In this document: positions 1 through 5,890 of the stretch, in pieces
Numbering within the stretch: position 1 is the first letter of the stretch
Layout: every line of letters begins with the position of its first letter
NCBI GenBank assembly: GCA_019113665.1
Contig: DXGW01000085.1
Span: forward strand, 1-9,579
Direction: 5' to 3'
From: Candidatus Alistipes excrementipullorum
GTDB taxonomy: Bacteria; Bacteroidota; Bacteroidia; Bacteroidales; Rikenellaceae
Length of the DNA: 9,579 nucleotides
Program-made: the position numbers and the translations under genes
Notes under the pieces: model-generated
Seen by the model: only the letters and a program-made list of their open reading frames with translations
Told to the model about the DNA's origin: nothing
The model's database searches: none

Positions 1-1
1 G

Positions 2-976
2 CACATCAAGGACCTCGGAACGTCGGCATGCCCGCCATATCACCTGGCCGTATGCATCGGCGGTACCTCTGCCGAGATGTGCCTTTCGACCGTCAAGAAG
101 GCTTCGGCCGGCTATCTCGACCATCTTCCGACTTCGGGCAATGAGGGCGGACGCTGCTTCCGCGACCTCGAATGGGAGCAGAAGATTCTCGACATCTGCC
201 GCAAGAGCGGAGTAGGCGCCCAGTTCGGCGGCAAGTATCTGGTTCATGACGTGCGCGTGATCCGTGCCCCGCGTCATGCGGCTTCGTGTCCCGTAGCCAT
301 CGGCGTAAGCTGTTCGGCCGACCGTAACATCAAGGCCAAGATCACTCCCGAGGGAATCTTCCTCGAGCAGCTCGAGAAGAACCCCGCACACTTCCTGCCG
401 AAGGAGGCTCCGGCAATGTCCCCGGCTGTCGACATCGACCTCGACGAGGGTATGGACAAGGTGCGTGCGATCCTGACCAAATATCCGATCAAGACGCGTC
501 TGAACCTCAAGGGAACGCTCATTGTGGCACGAGACATAGCCCACGCCCGCATCAAGCAGATGCTCGACGAAGGCAAACCCATGCCCGAATACTTCAAGAA
601 ACACCCCGTATATTATGCCGGCCCGGCCAAGACTCCGGAAGGCATGCCGTCGGGCAGCTTCGGCCCCACGACTGCAGGACGTATGGATCCCTATGTCGAC
701 CTGTTCCAGAAGCACGGCGGCTCGATGGTGATGGTTGCGAAGGGCAACCGCAGCCAGGCCGTAACCGATGCCTGCAAGGCCAACGGCGGATTCTATCTCG
801 GTTCGATCGGAGGTCCGGCAGCCATTCTGGCCAAGAACTCGATCAAGAGCGTCGAGGTTGTGGACTTCCCCGAGTTGGGAATGGAGGCGGTGCGCAAGAT
901 CTACGTCGAGAACTTCCCTGCGTTCATCATTGTCGATGACAAGGGCAACGATTTCTTCGCTGATTTCAAGCACTGA
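2..976 (+). CDS. fumA: Fumarate hydratase, class I (4Fe-4S), 5'-truncated by the window edge
   Basis: Interconverts fumarate and (S)-malate in the TCA cycle or reductive succinate branch; cytoplasmic. Only the last 324 residues are present. The frame is open from base 2, so the ATG at 77 is internal. The visible part matches FumA/FumB of E. coli nearly throughout, as recalled from memory: ACPPYH and GGTSAE near the left edge, LPT.GNE, GAQFGGKY, SCSADRNIKAK, GPAKTPEG, GPTTAGRMD, GGFYLGSIGGPAA and a VDDKGNDFF C-terminus. Two of the three expected cluster cysteines are visible, at bases 29-31 (in ACPPYH) and 311-313 (in SCSADRN). They lie 94 residues apart, the same spacing as Cys224 and Cys318 of E. 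coli FumA. The first cysteine and roughly 210 N-terminal residues lie outside the window. The stop is TGA at 974-976, and the next gene begins 223 bases later, so the gene is probably not in the bat operon. Confidence 0.96.
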   Translation, partial: HIKDLGTSACPPYHLAVCIGGTSAEMCLSTVKKASAGYLDHLPTSGNEGGRCFRDLEWEQKILDICRKSGVGAQFGGKYLVHDVRVIRAPRHAASCPVAIGVSCSADRNIKAKITPEGIFLEQLEKNPAHFLPKEAPAMSPAVDIDLDEGMDKVRAILTKYPIKTRLNLKGTLIVARDIAHARIKQMLDEGKPMPEYFKKHPVYYAGPAKTPEGMPSGSFGPTTAGRMDPYVDLFQKHGGSMVMVAKGNRSQAVTDACKANGGFYLGSIGGPAAILAKNSIKSVEVVDFPELGMEAVRKIYVENFPAFIIVDDKGNDFFADFKH

Positions 977-1002
977 CAAGGCAATGGAGCGGAGTTTGCA
1001 TT

Positions 1003-1020
1003 GACGGTTTGGTAACCGTC
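1003..1020 (+). terminator. Small stem-loop after the fumarase gene, possible terminator
   Basis: GACGGTT (1003-1009) pairs perfectly with AACCGTC (1014-1020) around a TGGT loop, starting 27 bases after the fumarase stop. The position suits a terminator. No T-run follows on the plus strand, so it could instead be a 3'-end stabilising hairpin. Confidence 0.35.
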
Positions 1021-1060
1021 GCCGCAGGCCCCGTCCGGATTGCGGATATATGAACTGGTA

Positions 1061-1104
1061 CGGTCGGGCGTCACGGCATCTCAGGGTGCCGGATAGCCCG
1101 ACCG
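1061..1104. other. Long imperfect stem-loop in the fumarase-batD intergenic region
   Basis: CGGTCGGGC (1061-1069) pairs over nine bases with GCCCGACCG (1096-1104). Inside it, CGGCA (1074-1078) pairs with TGCCG (1087-1091) around an eight-base loop, leaving a symmetric 4x4 internal loop. No T-run flanks it on either strand, so it is not a typical intrinsic terminator. It could be part of a structured batD leader or a processing site. The pairing is seen directly; the role is unknown. Confidence 0.4.
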
Positions 1105-1144
1105 CACCGATGAAAAAGGAGGAGAAGTCCCGGATAATGCGGCA

Positions 1145-1173
1145 TTTGCGATTGCCTGTGCGGGACGTACAAT
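1145..1173 (+). promoter_or_regulatory. Candidate promoter for the batD operon
   Basis: TTTG at 1145-1148 is followed after 19 bases by TACAATAA starting at 1168. The TTTG box and spacing suit the Bacteroidota pattern (TTTG, about 19-21 bases, TAnnTTTG), but the second box matches only its TA and one of its last four bases. Read as a sigma70-type promoter, TTGCGA/TACAAT with a 16-base spacer fits moderately. Transcription would start roughly 20 bases before the batD ATG. Found by eye only. Confidence 0.25.
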
Positions 1174-1199
1174 AAAAACGAACCTTTTGCGTTAACACG

Positions 1200-3062
1200 A
1201 TGAAGTGCAAAATGACGATGAAAAGAGTTTTCAGAAGAATATTCATGACGATGGTGATGCTCCTTGCGGGCATCACTGCGTTTGCTGCCGAAAAGGTTAC
1301 ATTCGAGGTGAACGTGCCGATGATCGTCTCGGTAGGCGAGACGTTCAGGGTTGAGTTTGCGCTGAATGCCACGCCCGACGACAATTCGTTTACGGCTCCG
1401 GATTTCTCGGGTTTCGATGTGCTGGCGGGCCCCGTGACTTCGCGCGGTTCCTCCATACAGTACATCAACGGCAAGATGTCCAAGAGCGTAAGCTATACGA
1501 TCACCTATGTGTTGCTGCCGCAGAAGAGCGGAACGTTCGAGATAGGGTCGGCAACCATCGAGGTCGACGGGACCTCCTATTCGACCCGGCCGACGCAGGT
1601 TGAGGTGAAGGAGGGCGGCCAGCAGCAACCGGCAGGCGGCAACCAGAGCGGAAACGACGGCGCATCGTTCGAAACCCAGGCACAGGGCAAGATCGCTGAT
1701 GACGACCTGTTGCTGCGTCTGAACCTTTCGCGGTCGACAGTGTACAAGGGAGAGCCCATACGTGCGGCCCTGAAGCTCTACAACCGTGTCAGCCTCGTCG
1801 ATTACAGCGTGCAGAAAATGCCTTCGTTCAACGGTTTCTGGACACAGCAGCTCGATACCGAGACCGTCCCCAACCGCGAGACTTACAACGGCAAGGTTTA
1901 CGAGGTGTATACGCTTATCGAGTACCTGCTCTACCCGCAGCAGTCGGGCAAGCTGGTGATCGATCCCGTCGAGATGACGGCACTGGTGCAGGTCATCGTG
2001 CAGAACAGCCAGAACTACGACCCGTTTTTCGGCACGGGACGCGAGATATACAACGTCAAGCGTGAATTGAAGACGCCGCGCATAACGGTCGACGTCAAGG
2101 AGTTGCCGGCCGGTGCTCCCGCAGGTTTCGGCGGAGCCGTCGGCAAGTTCTCAATGGAGGCGGAGCCGGCAGCAACCAATCTCACCGCCAATTCCGCTTC
2201 GACTTACAAGGTGAGGATTTCGGGTGCCGGCAACCTGGCATTCATACAGGCCCCGAAACTCGAACTGCCCACCTCGTTCGAACAGTATCAGGTCAAGACG
2301 ACCGAGTCGTTCAAGTCGTCGGGCAGCGGCACGACAGGTTACCGTGAGTTCGAATATCCCTTCATCGCACGGGCCGAAGGCGAATATACCGTACAGCCCG
2401 TCGAGTTCGTCTATTTCGATCCCGAGCACATGCGTTACGAGACGCTGCTCTCCAAACCCTTCACCATGGTGGTTACACCCGATGCGAGCGGCGGTTCGTC
2501 ACCGCAGGTCGTGACCACATCGTCGAAGGAGGACGTCCGCCTGCTGGGCAACGACATACGCTTCATCAAGTTGGACAAGCCCGGCCTGCAGAGCCATGAG
2601 CGTCCGGCCATATTCAGCGTTGCATATTTCTGCTCTGTATTGGGGTTGCTGTGCCTGGCCGTTATAGCCTATGTATATATCGGCCGCCGCATACGCGAGC
2701 GCAAGAATGTCGTTCTGGTGAGGGGGCGCCGGGCAAACAAGGTGGCGGTACAGCGTTTCCGTGCAGCTGCCAGATACATGAAGTCCGACGACCGCCATGC
2801 CTTCTACGAGGAGATGCTCAAGGCCCTGTGGGGTTACATGAGCGACAAGTTCAACATTCCGCTGGCCAACCTTACCAAGGAGAACGTACGCGAGGAGTTG
2901 CAGAAGCGCGGCATATCGGCCGAGGAGGCTGCGCGCTTTACGGCCATAATCTCGCAGTGTGACGAGGCGCAGTATTCGCCTTCGACGTCGGCGCAGATGA
3001 ACGATGTCTATACCGAAGGCATCAACATAATATCGCATATCGAGTCGACAATCAAACGGTAG
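1200..3062 (+). CDS. batD: BatD family protein (Bacteroides aerotolerance operon)
   Basis: Membrane-anchored, mostly periplasmic component of the Bat system, linked to oxygen/stress tolerance in Bacteroides; its molecular role is not established. From the ATG at 1200 the protein has 620 residues: a basic start and hydrophobic signal peptide (about 8-30, cleavage near AFA-AEK); a BatD-type beta-sandwich region (VTFEVNVP...VGETFRVEF, about 33-137); a Gly/Gln/Asn-rich linker (about 138-160); a second similar segment opening LLLRLNLSRSTVYKGEPI; further periplasmic sequence; one transmembrane helix (about 470-493); and a basic cytoplasmic tail of about 125 residues. In-frame ATGs lie at 1212 and 1218. 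The 1212 start gives MTMKR, the same opening as BatE, so the true start may be 1212. The stop is one base before batE. No batA, batB or batC is visible upstream, where these genes usually sit. Confidence 0.9.
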   Translation: MKCKMTMKRVFRRIFMTMVMLLAGITAFAAEKVTFEVNVPMIVSVGETFRVEFALNATPDDNSFTAPDFSGFDVLAGPVTSRGSSIQYINGKMSKSVSYTITYVLLPQKSGTFEIGSATIEVDGTSYSTRPTQVEVKEGGQQQPAGGNQSGNDGASFETQAQGKIADDDLLLRLNLSRSTVYKGEPIRAALKLYNRVSLVDYSVQKMPSFNGFWTQQLDTETVPNRETYNGKVYEVYTLIEYLLYPQQSGKLVIDPVEMTALVQVIVQNSQNYDPFFGTGREIYNVKRELKTPRITVDVKELPAGAPAGFGGAVGKFSMEAEPAATNLTANSASTYKVRISGAGNLAFIQAPKLELPTSFEQYQVKTTESFKSSGSGTTGYREFEYPFIARAEGEYTVQPVEFVYFDPEHMRYETLLSKPFTMVVTPDASGGSSPQVVTTSSKEDVRLLGNDIRFIKLDKPGLQSHERPAIFSVAYFCSVLGLLCLAVIAYVYIGRRIRERKNVVLVRGRRANKVAVQRFRAAARYMKSDDRHAFYEEMLKALWGYMSDKFNIPLANLTKENVREELQKRGISAEEAARFTAIISQCDEAQYSPSTSAQMNDVYTEGINIISHIESTIKR

Positions 3063-3063
3063 A

Positions 3064-3903
3064 ATGACAATGAAAAGGATATTCTTAATCATAACGGCAA
3101 TATTCATGACCGCGCCGGTATGGGCGCAGCAGAGCGATTCGCTTGCTACGGTGCCGCAGCAGGCAGCCGTTCCGGCAGCTCAATCGGCCGATGTTCCGGC
3201 CGCCGCCGATGCGGAAACATTGTGGACGCAGGCAAACGAGGCCTATCTCAATTCGGACTATGCCGGTGCCGTACGGCTCTATGAGAGCATACTCGACGAG
3301 GGTCTCTTTTCGATGAAGCTCTACTACAACCTGGCCAACGCCTATTTCAAGACAGGTGAGATCGGCAAATCGATACTCTTCTACAAGCGGGCGCTCATTC
3401 TCTCGCCGTCGAACGACGACATACGCCATAACCTGGCCATTGCCGAAAGCTATACCAAGGACCGTATCGAAAGCGTGCCCGAGTTCTTTGTCAAGACGTG
3501 GGTGCGTTCCATGCGCAATGCATTCAGCTGCCGGGCATGGACCTTCATTTCGCTCGGTTTCCTGACGCTGGTGCTTGTCCTCGGACTGCTATACATGTTG
3601 TCGCAGCGGCTTTCGGCACGCAAGGCCGGATTTTACGGTATGCTTGTCGCCATCGTACTCTTCATCGTAACGACATGGTTTGCCGCAGCCGAGCGGCGCG
3701 ACATGATCGACCGTGCAGAGGCTGTCGTCATGAGCAATGCCGCCCCGGTCAAGAGTTCGCCCGATAATTCGGCCACCGACCTCTTCGTGATACATGAGGG
3801 TACGTCGGTACGTGTCGTCGATACCCTTGACCAATGGAGCGAGATAGTTATCGCCGACGGCAAGAAGGGGTGGATCGAGAGCTCCAAGATCGAACGAATA
3901 TAA
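3064..3903 (+). CDS. batE: BatE-like protein: TPR, two membrane helices, SH3-like C-terminus
   Basis: Inner-membrane Bat-system protein, probably acting as a protein-interaction scaffold with BatD. The 279 residues show a signal peptide (1-21, cleavage at VWA-QQ), an Ala/Pro/Gln-rich spacer (about 22-50) and tetratricopeptide repeats (about 52-130). The repeat hallmarks are seen in WTQANEAYLNSDYAGAVRLY and YYNLANAYFKTGEIGKSILF. Two transmembrane helices follow (about 160-180 and 188-208), then a bacterial SH3-like domain (about 217-277) with the typical closing W.EI...GKKGWI. Signal peptide plus TPR plus two helices plus SH3 is the usual BatE arrangement. Its ATG lies one base after the batD stop, indicating co-transcription and probably coupled translation. 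A second in-frame ATG at 3070 is possible. Confidence 0.88.
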   Translation: MTMKRIFLIITAIFMTAPVWAQQSDSLATVPQQAAVPAAQSADVPAAADAETLWTQANEAYLNSDYAGAVRLYESILDEGLFSMKLYYNLANAYFKTGEIGKSILFYKRALILSPSNDDIRHNLAIAESYTKDRIESVPEFFVKTWVRSMRNAFSCRAWTFISLGFLTLVLVLGLLYMLSQRLSARKAGFYGMLVAIVLFIVTTWFAAAERRDMIDRAEAVVMSNAAPVKSSPDNSATDLFVIHEGTSVRVVDTLDQWSEIVIADGKKGWIESSKIERI

Positions 3904-3915
3904 ATCCTGCGTGCG

Positions 3916-4512
3916 ATGTCCAGACTGTTGAGCGATGTTGTCGGCGAGTTGTCGAAACTGCCCGGTATAGGCCGACGTACGGCCCTGCGCCTGGCTATGC
4001 ACATATTGAAGATGGACGCGGAGTCGGTAGCCGACATGACGTCGAGCATAGACCGTTTCCGCCGAGACATACGCTATTGTTCGCATTGCAACAACCTCTC
4101 GGACGAGGAGGTTTGCCCCATATGTTCCGACCCTTCTCGCGACCGTTCGACCGTCTGTGTCGTCGAGCAGGTCGCCGATCTGATGTCGATCGAGAATACG
4201 CACCAGTACAGGGGCCTGTACCATGTCCTCGGCGGGGTGATATCGCCCATGCAGGGAATCGCCCCTTCGGACCTGAAGATCGACATGCTTGTCGACAATG
4301 TGGCTCGGGGCGGCATACGCGAGGTGATACTGGCCATATCGACCTCGGTCGAGGGCGAGACCACGCTTTTCTATATCAAGAACCGGCTGCGCCGCTTTCC
4401 CGACGTGAAGGTTACGACAATAGCCCGTGGTATAGGTTTCGGCGACGAACTGGAGTATGTCGATGAACTGACAATTACACATGCCTTGTTGAACAGACGT
4501 GAAATTGAATAA
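3916..4512 (+). CDS. recR: Recombination mediator protein RecR
   Basis: Works with RecO (and RecF) to load RecA onto SSB-coated single-stranded DNA during gap repair; cytoplasmic. At 198 residues it has the normal family length and a full domain set. These are an N-terminal helix-hairpin-helix (LSKLPGIGRRTALRLA, about 12-27), a four-cysteine zinc finger (C55, C58, C67, C70), a Toprim domain beginning VCVVEQVADLMSIE (about 80-93) with the SVEGETT segment at about 144-150, and the C-terminal ARGIGFGDELEYVDELT stretch and HALLNRR ending. The ATG at 3916 gives the conserved N-terminus with no missing or extra residues. It starts 12 bases after batE and ends 5 bases before the lipoprotein gene, so it probably shares their transcript. 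The pairing with bat genes has no obvious functional logic. Confidence 0.97.
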   Translation: MSRLLSDVVGELSKLPGIGRRTALRLAMHILKMDAESVADMTSSIDRFRRDIRYCSHCNNLSDEEVCPICSDPSRDRSTVCVVEQVADLMSIENTHQYRGLYHVLGGVISPMQGIAPSDLKIDMLVDNVARGGIREVILAISTSVEGETTLFYIKNRLRRFPDVKVTTIARGIGFGDELEYVDELTITHALLNRREIE

Positions 4513-4517
4513 CAGAG

Positions 4518-4988
4518 ATGAAAAAGAGTATTGCAATCTCCCTGGTGGTACTGGCTGCCGTGTCGGCGGCTGCGGGGTGCTGCCCCTGCCGGTTCAGTGC
4601 CAGATATGCCAAACCTCTCGAAGGAACGGTATGGCATCTGCAGCAGCTTCGCGGCAATGACGTGTCGTTTGCCGATTCGCTTTTCAACGTAACTTTCGGA
4701 AGTGACGGACGCCTTTCAGGCATAGGTGCCTGCAACAGGTTTACGGCCGAGTGGTCGGCTACGGATAAACGTGCTTTGAGCGTCGGGACCATAGCCTCCA
4801 CGCGTATGTATTGCCCCAATGCCGACAGCGAACAGACAATGTTCTCCGAACTCGATGCTGCCACGCACTACGAGATCGATGCCGACATGTTGCTGCTGCT
4901 CAACAACGGCGAGATACGCGCCATCTTCAAGGCGCAGGACAACGGCGATGACCAGCCGTCCAAAAAGTCGCGTCGCCGCAGTAAGTAG
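4518..4988 (+). CDS. META-domain (HslJ-like) lipoprotein
   Basis: Small envelope lipoprotein of unknown biochemical role. META (DUF306) domains occur in HslJ, a heat-shock protein linked to novobiocin resistance in E. coli. The 156 residues begin with a short lipoprotein signal peptide ending SAAAG-C, so Cys21 is the likely lipidated residue; Cys22 and Cys24 follow closely. The META domain spans about 34-138: GTVWHLQQLRG, then F..DGRLSGIGACNRF (Cys72), then G.IASTRMYC (Cys99), then E..MFSELDAATHYEID.DMLLLL. Cys72 and Cys99 sit in the two conserved motifs. The C-terminal tail turns from acidic (DNGDDQ) to strongly basic (KKSRRRSK). It is the last gene before the shared terminator and starts 5 bases after recR. 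The domain is clear; the function is not. Confidence 0.87.
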   Translation: MKKSIAISLVVLAAVSAAAGCCPCRFSARYAKPLEGTVWHLQQLRGNDVSFADSLFNVTFGSDGRLSGIGACNRFTAEWSATDKRALSVGTIASTRMYCPNADSEQTMFSELDAATHYEIDADMLLLLNNGEIRAIFKAQDNGDDQPSKKSRRRSK

Positions 4989-5010
4989 ACATTTCGTCAC
5001 AGCAATAATT

Positions 5011-5043
5011 CGAGGGGCCGGTTGCATTGCAACCGGCCCCTCG
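5011..5043. terminator. Bidirectional terminator hairpin between convergent operons
   Basis: A perfect 15-bp GC-rich stem (5011-5025 with 5029-5043) closes an ATT loop between the META lipoprotein stop (4988) and the nagB stop (5065). On the minus strand it is followed by AATTATTGCT, a fair U-rich tail, so it should end the amino-sugar operon. The plus-strand side lacks a T-run, so termination of the bat-recR transcript there rests on stem strength. Confidence 0.8.
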
Positions 5044-5064
5044 TCCGTATCGTCAGGAGATCGA

Positions 5065-5850
5065 TTAAAGATTCTCCTTCTCTATGTCCTTGAAGTATTT
5101 GTAGGTGCTTACCTTCAGATCGTCCGTGGCGGCCTCGTCGCATACGATGATGCCTTTGGGGTGGATCTGCAGGGCCGTGATCGTCCATGCATGGCTGAAC
5201 GACCCCTCGACGGCGTGACGCAGGGCGCGTGCCTTCTTGTGGCCTACAGCCAGGATAACCACCTCCTTGGCCGACATGACCGTACCTACGCCGACCGTGA
5301 GGGCGAGCTTCGGAACCTGGTTCACGTCACCGCCGAAGAAGCGCGAGTTGACAATGCGCGTATCCTCGGTCAGGGTCTTGATGCGCGTACGCGACACGAG
5401 CGACGAGAAAGGCTCGTTGAAGGCCAGGTGGCCGTCTTCGCCTACACCTCCCATGAACAGGTCGATGCCTCCGGCCGCTTCGATGCGGCGCTCGTATGCC
5501 TCGCATTCGGCTACAAGGTCCTCGGCGTTGCCGTTGAGGATATTTACATTCTCACGTTTGATATCCACGTGGCTGAAGAAGTTGTTCCACATGAACGAAT
5601 GGTAGCTTTCGGGGTGCTCCTCGGGCAGCCCTACATACTCGTCCATATTGAACGTCACCACGTTGGCGAACGATACCTTGCCGGCCTTGTTCATCTCGAT
5701 AAGTGCGCGGTAGGTGCTGAGCGGCGTCGATCCTGTCGGCAGGCCGAGAACGAAGGGACGGTCTCCCTTGTGGGCGTTGATCTTGCCGGCGATATATTCG
5801 GCAGTCCAACGTCCGACGGCCGCATCGTTTTCTTCAATTATCAGTCTCAT
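5065..5850 (-). CDS. nagB: Glucosamine-6-phosphate deaminase NagB
   Basis: Converts glucosamine-6-phosphate to fructose-6-phosphate plus ammonia, feeding amino sugars into glycolysis; cytoplasmic. It has 261 residues, close to the 266 of E. coli NagB, and aligns with it at a constant offset of two in the key regions. The phosphate-binding loop is GLPTGSTPLSTY (36-47). The catalytic residues Asp70 (NMDEY), Asp139 and His141 (GEDGH) and Glu146 (FNEP) are all present. Residues matching the E. coli GlcNAc6P allosteric site are also kept (Ser150, Arg156, Lys158, Tyr252), so allosteric activation is plausible. It is last in a minus-strand operon, 40 bases after the NagB-PIG-L fusion gene, and converges on the META lipoprotein gene. 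The ATG is preceded by an A/T-rich stretch, with no clear Shine-Dalgarno site. Confidence 0.97.
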   Translation of the reverse strand: MRLIIEENDAAVGRWTAEYIAGKINAHKGDRPFVLGLPTGSTPLSTYRALIEMNKAGKVSFANVVTFNMDEYVGLPEEHPESYHSFMWNNFFSHVDIKRENVNILNGNAEDLVAECEAYERRIEAAGGIDLFMGGVGEDGHLAFNEPFSSLVSRTRIKTLTEDTRIVNSRFFGGDVNQVPKLALTVGVGTVMSAKEVVILAVGHKKARALRHAVEGSFSHAWTITALQIHPKGIIVCDEAATDDLKVSTYKYFKDIEKENL

Positions 5851-5890
5851 GATTCAATATTGTTTTCTTCAGTTTGCGCAATTCGCATGC

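Noticed and set aside
1110..1175. A 21-codon open frame with an AAGGAGGAG stretch, possibly a leader peptide for batD
   Set aside because: The purine-rich stretch lies inside the frame, 12 bases before its second ATG. The peptide has no regulatory codon run, and Bacteroidota rarely use Shine-Dalgarno sites. Such short frames are common by chance.
3589..4536. A 315-codon minus-strand open frame across the end of batE and all of recR
   Set aside because: It overlaps two clearly real genes and its product shows no recognisable motif.
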